Below are positions 25,535-37,200 of a stretch of DNA of 64,000 nt, piece by piece (position 1 is the first letter of the stretch; every line of letters starts with the position of its first letter). The position numbers and the translations under genes are program-made. This DNA is from Verrucomicrobiia bacterium (lineage in GTDB: Bacteria > Verrucomicrobiota > Verrucomicrobiia > Limisphaerales > Pedosphaeraceae): contig DATAUW010000018.1 in the NCBI GenBank assembly GCA_036268055.1, positions 186,001 through 250,000 of the forward strand, given 5' to 3'. The notes beneath the pieces were generated by a model. The model was given only the letters and a program-made list of their open reading frames with translations. It was not told the origin of the DNA and did no database searches.

Positions 25535-28500
25535 TTAAGGCAGCACCAGTTGATAGAACTCTTGCGAGCCCGTCACCGGCACTGTGACTTGATTCATTCC
25601 GCTCACCGTCGTGACGGCGTTCGTGACGTTCGACCAGCTTGGCGAGGTCAGGCTCGCGCTCTTTTGCAGGACGTAACCGCCCACACCCGCCGGCCAGGTC
25701 AGGTTCAGATTCGTGCCGGACGCAGTTGCCGACAGATTCAGCAAGCTGATGAATTGGAAGTTGCTGACTTGCTGGGTGGCGAAGCTTCCGCCGTCAGCGC
25801 CAGTGAATCCGACATAAGCCGTGTTTGCACCTACCGTTGACGGCACGTTAATGCTGGCCGACGTCGAATAGGAGGTGCCGGCATTCGTATCCTGCAAGGT
25901 CAGCGATGCTTTCCCATTAAGATAAGTCAGCGTGGTTGCGATGACATCTCCGCTCGAGATAAGCACGGGTGAAGGGAATGTATTCGGCCCAATGGCGCCG
26001 TTGATATCGAATGCGATACCCACACCGCTGGCCACACCGCCGTAAATGTTGAATTCAAGTTCAACACTGGGGATGATAGTGTTGAGGGCCAGGGTTCCAC
26101 CACCAGCACCCAGCGCAGAAGCTCCGCGAGGATCGTTCTGGATGACAAACCCGATGCCGTCCGCAGGATTGCCGCCCCCGCTATCAGTCACTTGATAGAG
26201 CCAGCTTGCCTTGAAGCCGCCCACATAAACCGGGAAGCTGAAGAAGCTGCTGTTCGCCTCGCTGCCAAGGCTGGAGGTCAACTGGATCACGTTGGGAGCC
26301 ACATACAAACTGGTTCCGCTGGTGCCCTGAGAGGTCCAGCCCGATCCTAGCCCATTGAATCCAAGCACCGGCAATACCGTAACTGCCGCTGTCGTTGATG
26401 CGGCCGTGCTGCCACCGTTGTTGGTGTTATTCACCAGGACTTGATAATTCCCGGAATCGCCCAACTCAGTGTTGAGGATCGTCAAGGTATTGCTTGTGGA
26501 ACCAGAGATGCGGGCATTATCCGAAAGATTGGTTCCATTGTCCTGCCATTGATAGGTCAACGGCGGGCTGCCGCCGGCCGTCACCGACAGGACGAGTGGG
26601 TATCCCGAATACACGGCATACTGAGGTTGGAGATCCGTTTGGATCACCGGCGGGCCGCTAACCACGGTCAAAAACACTGGGGCAGTGGCAACCGAGCCAA
26701 AGGAATTTGACGCTACGAACTGGTAGTAATTTCCGTTGAGGCTCTGCGAAATATTCGCAAGCGTGAATGTCCCGTTGGTTTGTCCGGCTATCGCCGTGGT
26801 CGGATTAGCGCCATCCGAGTGATACCACTGCATGCTGAGCGGCGCTGTGCCGTAAGCTGAAGCCACAAAGGATATCGTGCTGCCTTCGGATGCCGTGATA
26901 TTGGTCGGTGATATGAGGAGTCTCGGAGCTATGCCCGCCGCAAGGAAGTGGGCCTGCACCTGATTGGAGGTCAAGGCGTAGTTATAAAGCGAGACTTCGT
27001 CAACTGAACCTGAGAGTTGATCGCTCGGAGCAAACGCATTGGTCGTGGAACCGTTGCGCCAGCCGATAGTGAAACGGTTGGTGGGAGCATTATCCGCCAG
27101 GACGCCCATGCCGTTGGTTGGCAGTGGCACTAACGCAGCGAGTTGGCCGTCAACCCACAGATATTGACTTTTGTTGGGTTCGTCCAACACGGCAACGACA
27201 TGATGCCAGTTTCCATCAGCATTTTTACTGTTGGCATTCGCGTTATGGGCCGCTCCGGCCGCGTCGCGGAAATAGAAGCGGAAGGAATTGGACGTGCCAC
27301 CGGTATCAATAGCGAACTGTTCGCCACCGCCACCGTAGCCAAGGCAAACGATTCCCGCGCCGGCGATTTGGGCAAAACCATTTCCAGTTTGAAGAGGGTT
27401 GACCCAGGCTTCAATCGAGAAGGTACCGTCCTGGTTGGTAGGCTTCGCGAAGTTGATGCCTTGCACATCAGTCACGTAGCTGAAGTTCGTGTTCACCGTG
27501 CCGAACGCCGCTGCCGTGTCGGAATCGTTCGTGCTGTATCCTGCAACTCCGATAACGGCGTTGCTATAAACACCGTCGTGGCTTCCGACATAATCAATGG
27601 CCGCAATGCCATTATTACCGGCTCCATCATCAGGGGTTTCATCCAGCCGGAAATAGGCAATCGGATGGTCAGCCACGATGGCGTTGGCATACAAGCCGAC
27701 CGGCGCGATGATTGTCAGATTTACAATCGAACTGGTGGTGACACCGAAGACGTTGCTAACCACAACATCGTATGTTCCTTCGTCAGCCATCGTAATGTTA
27801 GCCTTGCTGTAAGTGGCGTTTGTGGCGCCGGTTATTTTGGTGGTCGAATTTTGATACCATTGATAGGTGATCGGAGAAGGGCCATTGGCGACTACGCCAA
27901 ACGAGAGCGTGGCCCCGGCAAACAAGGTCTGAGATGCCGGGAAAGGCTGGGTCGTGATTCCCGGCGCGATCGGGGTCAAGCTGCCGAGGAACTGAATTTC
28001 GCCTATCTGCAAGCCAGCCGCCGTCGTATTGGTCTTGGTGTTATTGAAAGTGACGCGATAGCTCGTGTAGCCAGAGGTATTCGCGAAATCAACTTCCTGC
28101 AACACATCGTTGGTGACGTTGATTGCCGAAACAGTGTCGAGATTGCGCGTGTCCGGCAAAGCCAAAGCTTGATCGGGCACAATCTCCGTCCAGTTAGTGC
28201 CGCTGTCGTTGGAACCTTCCAACATGAAATCCGCTGGATCGCTGGCCGCCGAGTTGGCAGTCGTATAAAACCGCAGGGCATACACGATGGAACTTCCGAC
28301 TGCCGGCGTGATGACGAAGCTGACTGGGCCGTCGAACGGAGCAATGTTGGTTCCCGAAGTTCCGTAGTTCAAGTAAGGAGCCAAAGTCCCGTCAACCAAT
28401 GAGGACGCGGTCTCGCCAGCGGGAGAGGCAAACACTTCCACGTCGGAGATCGAATCGCCAATCCGCGCAATATTCGTGCCGGTCGAATGCAGAAGGGTAA

Positions 28501-30313
28501 GCGGAGCAGGGGTGCGAAGCTGGACATTGGTCGTCACCGAATTAGTCACCAGGCAGGTGTAATACGCGACATCGCTCGCACCTACATCTGAAATAGTCAG
28601 GTTAGTTGTCGTGACTCCGCTGATAGTCGAGCCGGTGCCGGTGCTGCCGTCGCTCAGATTACTAAATGGACCATTGGGGCCGGGGCCTTTCTGCCATTGG
28701 AATTGCGGCGCCGTGCCGAAAATGGTGGCAACGCCGAATTGGGCCGTTTGACCCGCATACACATTCTGCGCGGCTGGAACTTCCAGGGGCGAGAGCGTCA
28801 CCGCAATCGGATCCGTCGTCGCGCTAACTGCGAGAACGTAAGTGGTCCAATTCGCGCCGCCAGCCGAGAAGTATTTGCAGACGATGTTAGTGATCGGGCT
28901 CGTGGTGTGCAGCAGTTGGAATTGCGATTCAAAAATGCGGGGATCCAGGAACGGAAGATTGGTCACATTTTGAAGCGAACGGGCGGCGTTGAAATTCGCA
29001 CGGCCATTCGCGCCGTAAGCGACGACCACCGGAACCCCCGCGCTGACGGTGCCATTGTTGAACCAATCGAAACCGAAGAAGAAGTTCGTTTCGTTCACCC
29101 CGTCCGCGTGTTGGAGAATGATGACGTTGGTCATCACGTTTGCCGCACCGATGGAAGCGCCGGCGGTCAGGAGCGAAACAGCGGTATAAGCCGCAGGCGT
29201 GATCGGGGTGATGTTCGCGATCTGATGATTCGTATCAATCAGCGTGGACATCGGACCCTGATAGCTGGGAGCCATCTGATATTGGCGCCCGGTCGAGATG
29301 CTGGTCAGGATGGAATTATGCGCCGGGAAACCGGAGAGGGGATGGTTGGTATCCCAGCCGACTTCGAACCAGGTATTGGCGCCCGCGCCGCCGGAACTGA
29401 TGTTCGTTCCGTTATCCATCGTGGCGTTGTAAGGCAGCGGCAAAGGAGTTTGCTCGATGATGGGGTCGCCATCATAGCCGGTGACGGTGATGGGACTGAA
29501 TGCCCCACCCGTGCTGCCGCTCATTGCAAAAATACAGCAACGACCGCCGTCATGATAGGTAAAGGAAATACTGGTCACCGGACTGGCCGTGTCAGTAAGA
29601 GGAATGTCCAACGACCAGAGAACGCACTGACTCACATTGCCGGTATTACCGTAGGCAGTGGTCGTGGCGCGACCCAGGGCGGAAAAAGCTTCCACTGGAA
29701 CCAGCGTCGTGTTGTCCTGGCTGCCCGTGTAGGCGCCAGTCGTGCTATTAAATGCTCCGAACCAATCCGGTCCAATGATACCGTTGGTTTCAGACGTGCC
29801 GTCTTGATGGTTGACCACACAGGTCATGCCGCAAGGGCCGTTGCCGGCGGAAAGCAGCAGCGACAGGCTGCTGTAGGCGGCAGGCGAGGGGACAAAAAAC
29901 GAACCGGTCGTATAGTTGTTCGTAAATCCCACCGGAATATTGGTATAATTGCCGATGAACACGGCGCAATTTCCCACATACGTCGGCGGCATCTGATACA
30001 CGTGATCCGCTTTAAACCGGTTAGTAGCCAGCGTCCCGGGGTGAGGCAGGCCAAACGGGTTAATGGTCGTGGCGTTTAATAGATCCAAGCCGAGTTCAAA
30101 AAATGTATTTCCAGTTTGAGCTGGGCCGGCGTCCATGGTCACCGTGATCGCATTTTGCGAGGGCAGCGCCGGGTAGTTACTTTCGATCACGATATCGTAG
30201 GTAAAACTACTCGTAGTTAGTGGAACAGGTGAATAGCCGGCGTAGGTTTGGGCCGAAGCGCCCAACAATACGGCGCAGGCACTTAGTAGTTTGGACAATT
30301 TGATTTTTGTCAT
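25535..30313 (-). CDS. giant secreted multi-lectin/LamG/Ig protein
   Basis: A 1592-aa exported protein; signal peptide MTKIKLSKLLSACAVLLGAS. Order: two copies of a roughly 200-240-residue module (about 28-275 and 275-510; landmarks DIVIE or PIIE, Y.MPP/APSY, PAAY, DWF, SPVT/SPIT-I, FAMSG/AVSA); Ig-like; a discoidin-like domain (about 640-790, EGSNDSGTNWTEI); Ig-like; LamG (about 870-1130, WHHVVAVLDEPNKSQYLWVDG); two Ig-like domains; an L-type-lectin-like domain (about 1330-1520, ADGIGFVIQNDPRGASALG); and a C-terminal module ending EFYQLVLP. Several sugar-binding folds in one chain suggest glycan binding at the surface or on particles. It is divergent from the GH76 gene, which carries the same N-terminal module. 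Confidence 0.85.
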   Translation of the reverse strand: MTKIKLSKLLSACAVLLGASAQTYAGYSPVPLTTSSFTYDIVIESNYPALPSQNAITVTMDAGPAQTGNTFFELGLDLLNATTINPFGLPHPGTLATNRFKADHVYQMPPTYVGNCAVFIGNYTNIPVGFTNNYTTGSFFVPSPAAYSSLSLLLSAGNGPCGMTCVVNHQDGTSETNGIIGPDWFGAFNSTTGAYTGSQDNTTLVPVEAFSALGRATTTAYGNTGNVSQCVLWSLDIPLTDTASPVTSISFTYHDGGRCCIFAMSGSTGGAFSPITVTGYDGDPIIEQTPLPLPYNATMDNGTNISSGGAGANTWFEVGWDTNHPLSGFPAHNSILTSISTGRQYQMAPSYQGPMSTLIDTNHQIANITPITPAAYTAVSLLTAGASIGAANVMTNVIILQHADGVNETNFFFGFDWFNNGTVSAGVPVVVAYGANGRANFNAARSLQNVTNLPFLDPRIFESQFQLLHTTSPITNIVCKYFSAGGANWTTYVLAVSATTDPIAVTLSPLEVPAAQNVYAGQTAQFGVATIFGTAPQFQWQKGPGPNGPFSNLSDGSTGTGSTISGVTTTNLTISDVGASDVAYYTCLVTNSVTTNVQLRTPAPLTLLHSTGTNIARIGDSISDVEVFASPAGETASSLVDGTLAPYLNYGTSGTNIAPFDGPVSFVITPAVGSSIVYALRFYTTANSAASDPADFMLEGSNDSGTNWTEIVPDQALALPDTRNLDTVSAINVTNDVLQEVDFANTSGYTSYRVTFNNTKTNTTAAGLQIGEIQFLGSLTPIAPGITTQPFPASQTLFAGATLSFGVVANGPSPITYQWYQNSTTKITGATNATYSKANITMADEGTYDVVVSNVFGVTTSSIVNLTIIAPVGLYANAIVADHPIAYFRLDETPDDGAGNNGIAAIDYVGSHDGVYSNAVIGVAGYSTNDSDTAAAFGTVNTNFSYVTDVQGINFAKPTNQDGTFSIEAWVNPLQTGNGFAQIAGAGIVCLGYGGGGEQFAIDTGGTSNSFRFYFRDAAGAAHNANANSKNADGNWHHVVAVLDEPNKSQYLWVDGQLAALVPLPTNGMGVLADNAPTNRFTIGWRNGSTTNAFAPSDQLSGSVDEVSLYNYALTSNQVQAHFLAAGIAPRLLISPTNITASEGSTISFVASAYGTAPLSMQWYHSDGANPTTAIAGQTNGTFTLANISQSLNGNYYQFVASNSFGSVATAPVFLTVVSGPPVIQTDLQPQYAVYSGYPLVLSVTAGGSPPLTYQWQDNGTNLSDNARISGSTSNTLTILNTELGDSGNYQVLVNNTNNGGSTAASTTAAVTVLPVLGFNGLGSGWTSQGTSGTSLYVAPNVIQLTSSLGSEANSSFFSFPVYVGGFKASWLYQVTDSGGGNPADGIGFVIQNDPRGASALGAGGGTLALNTIIPSVELEFNIYGGVASGVGIAFDINGAIGPNTFPSPVLISSGDVIATTLTYLNGKASLTLQDTNAGTSYSTSASINVPSTVGANTAYVGFTGADGGSFATQQVSNFQFISLLNLSATASGTNLNLTWPAGVGGYVLQKSASLTSPSWSNVTNAVTTVSGMNQVTVPVTGSQEFYQLVLP

Positions 30314-30639
30314 AGCGGTTGCGTGTTTCTCAGCAGGGACTAATGGATGGGTCTGAGTTGTTTTGGTTAAGGATAAGCATCGTAACTACTTACTGCTTCG
30401 ATCTTTCTTTCAGCCAGATTTGCGGATTTCTGCCTGTTTCTAAGGGATTGAAATACAGTTACCAAAGTAAGTCTCCATTTGCAAGGGAAAATTTTTATTA
30501 CACGCCTTTTACAAGCTATGGAAAACCCAGTACCAAGTTACATAAATCGGGTCTGAAAAACCTAAAATCGGGTCACGTCGGTAGGTAGTCTTTCGGATTG
30601 CGAGCAGGGATATTTTATGTTACAAGTCAGGGCTATCCG
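30314..30639. promoter_or_regulatory. divergent promoter region between two giants, with a phased direct repeat
   Basis: No gene supported. AAATCGGGTC occurs at 30544-30553 and 30565-30574, starts 21 bp apart (two helical turns), about 70-95 bp before the plus-strand ATG. It is a likely regulator site for the GH76 gene or for both genes. Confidence 0.45.
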
Positions 30640-33600
30640 ATGACCGCGCAACTGTTCACGAAACAAGCTGGTATTTGTCTTGCCGTCATGCTTGCTTCCG
30701 GCCTAACGGCGGTTGCGGCTTTTTCACCGATCGCTTTGACCGGCGGCAGTTACAATCAGGATGTCGTCGTCGAACGAACCGCGCCCGCCCCGTTGATCGC
30801 CGGTGGATATACCACGGCCTCAATGGACAGCGGAACGGGAAACTCCGCCACCAGTTGGTATGAGCAGGGCTATAACGTGAGCAGCCCAACCACCGGATTG
30901 CCCCACGCTGGCGCGACTTTCACTCACCAAAGCGCAGCCGATCACCATTATATCATGGCGCCGAGCTATGCCGCCCCGGATGCAGTCCTCATTGATTCCA
31001 CGATTTCTCGCGCGACTCTCACGCTCACTTCGCCCGCCGCATATAATAAACTCTCCTTTTTGGAAAGTGGCGGACACAACGGCATCGTCTTCACTTATAC
31101 CGTCCATCATCAGAGCGGCGCTTCCGAGACTGGCAACGGAACCATCATTGACTGGTTCAACGGCGCCAATCCGGCGTGGACGGCGAACGGGCGGGTGGAC
31201 GTTGGCACCTTCGCTTTCAGCAATGTCAGCGGCAACGATCCCCGGCTTTACTCATTGGACATCATGCTCGCGAACAGCGCATCACCAGTCACGAGCATTG
31301 ATTTCTCTTACGTTTCTGGCACCGGAGAGGGAGCCATCTTCGCCGTCAGCGGTTCCACCACGGCGGATTTCAATCCGATTGCGGTGACCGGTTTCAATGA
31401 AGACATCGTGATCGAAGCCACTGCGGGCGCATCGGGAAATCTTTCAGGATACACGACCAGCACAATGGACACCGGCAATGCCAACACCGCGAATACCTGG
31501 TACGAAAATGGTTTCGTCCGTACAGCGCCCACGACCGGTCTGCCGCCCGCCGGTTCCATTCTTACCAACGTCACCGCGCCCGATCATCTGTATGTCATGG
31601 CTCCGAGTTACGCCGCGAAGGATGCCCTGCTGCTGACGTCGAATGCCCCCACCGGCAACTTCGTTCCGGTCACACCGGCGAGTTATTCGGCGCTCTCATT
31701 TCTGGTGAGTTCCGGCAACGGCCCCGTCACCGTTGGCTACAGTCTGCATCATGCGAATGGCGTCATTGAAAGCAGTTCCTTTGCGGTTCCGGATTGGTTT
31801 TACGGAGCGCCGGTCGCTTTTTATGCCAATGGCCGCGTGAATGTCAGTTCCAAAACCGTGGATTCCATTAATGCCAGCAATCCCCGGCTGTACGCGATTG
31901 ACGTGCCGCTGTCCACGACGAGTCCTGTCACTAACATCGCGTTCACCTGGCTCTCGGGCGGCAGCAGTTCCAGCGCGGTCCTCTTTTCCGTCAGCGGCGG
32001 AACGTCCACGCTCTTGCTCGCGCGGGACGATTTCAACATGAACACTGGCGCGGCCGTCCAATCTCTCCAGCAATGGTACAACGCCAGCGGCTTGTGGAAC
32101 ACCACCGGCTGGTGGAATTCGGCAAATTGCATCGAGGCGGTCGAAAACGACATCGCCGCGAACAACGATTTGCAATACCTCGCCATCCTTACCAATACCT
32201 TCAACTTGAATTCTGGCGGCAATTTCCTCAACGATTATTATGACGACGAAGGGTGGTGGGCGAATGCCTGGATTCACGCGTACGACCTCACCGGCAACGT
32301 AAAATTTTTGAACATGTCGAAGACCATCTTCGCCGACCTGACGAATGGCTGGGACCTTTCGACCTGTAATGGCGGCATCTGGTGGAGCAAGGACAAGACA
32401 TATAAAAACGCCATCGCCAACGAGCTTTTCCTGCTCACGGCGATCCGGCTGCATCAACGCACTCCCGGTGATGCCGGCGTCGGCAGTTATTTTTATTGGG
32501 CCACCAACGAATGGTCGTGGTTCCAGGCCAGCGGCATGATCAACGCCCAGCATCTCATCAACGACGGCTTGAATTCTTCCTGCCAAAACAACGGCGAAAC
32601 CACCTGGACTTACAATCAAGGCGTCATCCTTGGCGGCCTTACAGATTTATACAAAGTGACGGGCGATTCAAATTATTTGAACACCGCCATTTCCATCGCC
32701 AACGCCACTATCAGCACGCTCGTGAACAACCTCGGCGTGCTCGAAGAGCCTTGCGAAACGGGCGGCTGCGGCGGTGGTGATGTTCCTCAATTCAAAGGCG
32801 TCTTCATGCGGCATCTCGCCTATCTTTATGACGAGACGCGTTCGACTTCCTACTACAATTTTCTTCATCAGAATGCGCATTCGATTTGGTTCAATGACCG
32901 AAATGTTTTCAATCAACTGGGCTTGAAATGGTACGCCGCTCCCGACGCCGAGGACGCCGCGCGGCAAAGTTCGGCGTTGATGTCTGTCAGTGCGCTGGCC
33001 GAACCGGTTACGACATCGCTCCCGTTCGCGAAAGGTTCCGGCGATCCGGCATTCAGCCATGCGCTTGGGTTCGCGAATGGTTCGCTGGGATGGTCATGCA
33101 ATCCCAGCAATACCGCCGCGCCGGGGCTGCTTCAATACGGCCCATCCATTTCCTATTTGTCCGCCGGTATGCACGCGGCACATTTTCAAATTGCCGTGGA
33201 CGCCTTGAGCAACTCGCCCGCAAATCTCGCCCAAATTTCTGTGCTCGACGACACAAGCAATACGACTCTCGCCAGCGCAAATGTTTCGTGGAACGCTTTC
33301 GCCGAGACCAATCGCCCGCACGATTTTGTTTTGCTTTTCACGAACTCAACCACGCTCGACCCGCTGGAGTTTCGCGTGTTCTGGAACAACCTCGCCGGCG
33401 CGCCGACCCTGATTTTGAGTGATGTGACGGTGGATGGCTTGGTGAATTGGACGGCGGCAAACCTCACGCATGACACCGGACGCTTCGATGGATTCAAAGG
33501 CTGGGAGGCGGATCCAATTCGCGATAAAGCATCGGCATTTCTGGTGCGCGGACCTGGCACGAAAGAAATTCCCACCGGCGATTATGTTGCTCAATTTGAA

Positions 33601-34068
33601 TTGCGGGTGGACAACTTCAATCTGGATAATTCTACTGTGGCTGCCATCTCCGTATATGATTTGGACCACGCGACAGTGATGGCTTCGGCGAACCTGACGC
33701 GCAATCAATTCGCGAACGTGCGTTACCAAACTTTCTCCCTGAATTTCAACGCCGTCGCCGGCACGCATTACGATTTTCGGACTTTCTGGTATTACAGTCC
33801 GAATGCCCCGCGCCTCACCCAGCGCAGTGTGATGTTGCGCCCCGGCCCGATGAGCTTTTTCACTTCCACGCAGGCCACCAATGGAACGGTCACGATGTCT
33901 TTCACCGGCGTGCCGGGCACGACTTATACCGTCGAAGCCGCCGATAATATTTCTAATCCGCAATGGTCGCCCCTTCAAACTGTCACTGTTCCGGCGGCGT
34001 TGGGGAGTGTGGAATTCACCGACGCGATTTCCTCATCCAATCGCTTATACCGGTTGAAGCATCCTTGA
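30640..34068 (+). CDS. secreted GH76 alpha-1,6-mannanase-like enzyme with tandem N-terminal modules
   Basis: 1142 aa from ATG 30640 (signal peptide to about residue 23, [10 protein letters not shown]); an in-frame TTG lies further up at 30598. Residues about 25-235 and 235-447 are two copies of the module shared with both neighbouring giants (VVVE/DIVIE, TSWYE/NTWYE, MAPSYA, DWF, SPVT, FAVSG). The catalytic domain (about 460-815) matches glycoside hydrolase family 76, with the catalytic aspartate pair D535-D536 in [14 protein letters not shown] and later [11 protein letters not shown]. Two beta-sandwich domains and a C-terminal module ending LYRLKHP follow. GH76 enzymes cleave alpha-1,6-mannan, as in fungal cell walls. 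The family call rests on motif memory. Confidence 0.8.
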   Translation: MTAQLFTKQAGICLAVMLASGLTAVAAFSPIALTGGSYNQDVVVERTAPAPLIAGGYTTASMDSGTGNSATSWYEQGYNVSSPTTGLPHAGATFTHQSAADHHYIMAPSYAAPDAVLIDSTISRATLTLTSPAAYNKLSFLESGGHNGIVFTYTVHHQSGASETGNGTIIDWFNGANPAWTANGRVDVGTFAFSNVSGNDPRLYSLDIMLANSASPVTSIDFSYVSGTGEGAIFAVSGSTTADFNPIAVTGFNEDIVIEATAGASGNLSGYTTSTMDTGNANTANTWYENGFVRTAPTTGLPPAGSILTNVTAPDHLYVMAPSYAAKDALLLTSNAPTGNFVPVTPASYSALSFLVSSGNGPVTVGYSLHHANGVIESSSFAVPDWFYGAPVAFYANGRVNVSSKTVDSINASNPRLYAIDVPLSTTSPVTNIAFTWLSGGSSSSAVLFSVSGGTSTLLLARDDFNMNTGAAVQSLQQWYNASGLWNTTGWWNSANCIEAVENDIAANNDLQYLAILTNTFNLNSGGNFLNDYYDDEGWWANAWIHAYDLTGNVKFLNMSKTIFADLTNGWDLSTCNGGIWWSKDKTYKNAIANELFLLTAIRLHQRTPGDAGVGSYFYWATNEWSWFQASGMINAQHLINDGLNSSCQNNGETTWTYNQGVILGGLTDLYKVTGDSNYLNTAISIANATISTLVNNLGVLEEPCETGGCGGGDVPQFKGVFMRHLAYLYDETRSTSYYNFLHQNAHSIWFNDRNVFNQLGLKWYAAPDAEDAARQSSALMSVSALAEPVTTSLPFAKGSGDPAFSHALGFANGSLGWSCNPSNTAAPGLLQYGPSISYLSAGMHAAHFQIAVDALSNSPANLAQISVLDDTSNTTLASANVSWNAFAETNRPHDFVLLFTNSTTLDPLEFRVFWNNLAGAPTLILSDVTVDGLVNWTAANLTHDTGRFDGFKGWEADPIRDKASAFLVRGPGTKEIPTGDYVAQFELRVDNFNLDNSTVAAISVYDLDHATVMASANLTRNQFANVRYQTFSLNFNAVAGTHYDFRTFWYYSPNAPRLTQRSVMLRPGPMSFFTSTQATNGTVTMSFTGVPGTTYTVEAADNISNPQWSPLQTVTVPAALGSVEFTDAISSSNRLYRLKHP

Positions 34069-34200
34069 CGAGATAGTAAGTGCTGTCAGCCCACTTATAA
34101 GTCGCGGCGGCACATTTATTACAAAATTATAATCAAATTAAAGGCAGCAAGTAGGAGAAAGAGGCTGACTTTCTCACTGAAAGATGCCATATATAACTCA

Positions 34201-37200
34201 ATGACCCCTCCGTTTGCTGTAATCTCCATTTCGCGGTCACCGGCTCGTAACTTGTTGTTCGCGCTCACCGTTTTCACTCTATTATTTTTACGCGCGCCAA
34301 AAATAGTCGCCGCCAACATGACGCCCGTTGCGATGACCGGATTCAACCGCGACCTCGTCATTGAGAATAGTACGCCCGGCCCACCCTACAGCGCCGCCGC
34401 GCTGGAATTCAGCCCGGGTGAAGGAAATGGCTACTATCAGCATGGCCTTCCAAACTACACCGCCGGTTTGCCTGCGACCGGTTTGTTCACGAGCGCCATC
34501 GGTGACGGCACTATGTTTCAACTTCAGCCGTACACCACAAACAATGCTTTGGTGCTTAGCAGCGAGACCGGCATTTCCTCCGGCACGTTGACGCTTTCAG
34601 CGCCCGCGACTTACCTTCGTATCGCGGTCATCGCCAATTCTGCCAATGGCAACAGTTCCGGCGCGGCCACCATCACGTTTAAGTTCAGCGACAACAGCAC
34701 TATCACGGGCACTTACTTCGCGCCCGATTGGTTCAACAACGTGACGAACGTGGCTCTGGCGGGAATGAACCGCATCGGCATCAGCACCGGTTCGGAAAGT
34801 GGCGGAGGGACCAACCCTCGGTTTTATCAGACAACCTTCGATCTGAACGCGATGCTCGGTGCGGCCAACCAGCCACTGGTGAGCATCACGTTTTCAATGC
34901 CCTCCGTGGCCAAGTCCACTGGCATCTTTGCCGTCAGCGGTGAACTGGCAACCTCGATGCTCACTCCGCCCGTCATTGTGAGCCAGCCCGCCAGTGTTCA
35001 AGTCAACGAATTGTCGTCCGTCAATTTCAACGTCTCCGTTACCGGCAATCCCGTTCCTTCCATTCAATGGTACAAAAATGGATCGGCGATCCTAGGCGCG
35101 ACGAATCCGGTCTTCAGCATCGCCGCCGCGTCGTTGTCGGATGATCAAGCGAAGTTCCAGGCCGTCGCCGCTAATTTCTTCAGCAACCATACTTATACCG
35201 CCACCAGTACTCAGGCCACGCTCACCGTTGTTCCGGTGATGAAGCCGATTATAGTGAAAGGTTTCAATCTCGACGTGGTCATTGAGAATACTGCGGGAGC
35301 CGCGCCTTACCAAAGTTATGCCCAGGAATTAAATCCGAACGAGGGCAAGGCCTTTTATCAAAACGGCCTTGCCGGCACGAGTTACGGGATGCCGCTGAAT
35401 GGTTCGTTTCTCAGTCTCATTGACGGCACGCAATTCCAGTTTCAGCCTTACACAAATAATAATGCGCTCGCGTTGAGTTCGGACACGGGCATTTCCTCCG
35501 GCACGCTGACGCTGACCACTCCGGCCGTCTATGGCCGGATTGCCTTGATCGCCAATTCCGCCAGCGGCGGTGGCAATGGCACGATGTCCTTGCAATTTTC
35601 CGACGGCACCACGCTTGTGACCAACTTCTACGCGCCCGATTGGTTTAACAATACCGGCTACGCGCTGGGCGGCGTCGAGCGCATCAGCCTGTCCACCGGC
35701 GCGACTGACGGCATGGCGGGGACCAGCACCGAAGACCCGCGGTTTTATCAAACCACGATTGATTTGAATGCCTTGTACGGCGTGACCAACAAGGGACTTG
35801 TCAGTCTTTCCTTTGATCAAGTTGCGGGAACCGGCGCGACGGCGATCTATGCAGTCAGTGGAATTCTTGCGCCGCCATCGCCAGCGGTGATCGTATCGCA
35901 ACCTTCGCCTGCCAGTGTGATTGAACTTTCCCCGGTGAGTTTCACTTCTTACGCGGGCGGCAGCCCCGCGCCAGCCGTGCAATGGTATAAAAATAATAAC
36001 CCAATCGCCGGGGCGACAAATTCCATTTATAACATTCCATCCGCCGCGCTCGCGGACAATCAATCCAGTTTTTACATGGTTGCGGCCAACCTGATCGGCA
36101 GCACGCATTACAGCGTCACGAGCAGTGTGGTGACGCTGACCGTCATCGCGGATACCAACTCCCCAATTTTGCTCAACGCAAATTCGCTCGGCTTGAACGA
36201 AGTGTTGCTGGCATTTAACAAACGCATCAGCATCGCGACGGCGACGAACCTTGCGAACTTTTCAGTTTCCAGCACGAACGGTGCGCTTGCCATCTCTGCC
36301 GCGAACCTCGACAACTCACAAAGCAATATCCTTCTCTCCGTGAGTCCGATGGTTGATGGAACTTCCTATTTGGCCACCGTGAATAATCTGCAAGACCAGA
36401 CCGCGGCGGGAAATGTGATCGCTGCGAATTCTCATGCCCAGTTTGTCGCCAGTGTTTTCACGCCGGATGCCATCGGCAATCCTCCCTCAACCGGCGGTGA
36501 AGTGCGAACGCCAGGTGGCTTGACGGTTTCGGGCAACGGCTCGGACATCGGCGGCACCAACGACCAATTTCAGTTTGGCTACGAACTCATCACCGGCGAT
36601 TTTGATGTCAGCGTGAAACTTTCCAGCCTCGGCTTGTTCGACCTTTGGGCAAAAGCCGGTTTGATGGCCCGTGCGACCCTCGCGCCGAGCAGTCCGTTCG
36701 CGGCCTCGCTGGCGACGCCCGGCATGAATGGTTCCTTTTTGGAATCGCGCCTCGCGACGAATGGCCCATCCACCACCGCTGGAAATTTTCCTGTGAATTA
36801 TCCCGACACTTGGCTGCGATTGAAACGCGCGGCAAATGTCTTCACCGCGTTCGCCAGTTATGACGGACTGACCTGGACTTCGCTCGGCGCGGCCACGATT
36901 GTGATGTCGAACCAAATCTATCTCGGTTACGCGGTCAGCAGTCACAATTCGGCGCAATCTACCACAGCGCAGTTCTCGAATATTTCAACCGTCCCCAATA
37001 CCGCGCCCACCGGCACCATCGTGAATCCCAGCGAAACTCTCGGCCCGTGCAGCCGCAAATCGGGAATCGTCTTTTCAGAGATCATGTACAAACCGGCGGC
37101 GCGCACCGACGGCAACAATATTGAGTTTATCGAACTTTATAATTCTAATCCCTGGTTCTTCGATATCAGTGGCTATCAGGTGACTTGCGCGGACATGAAT

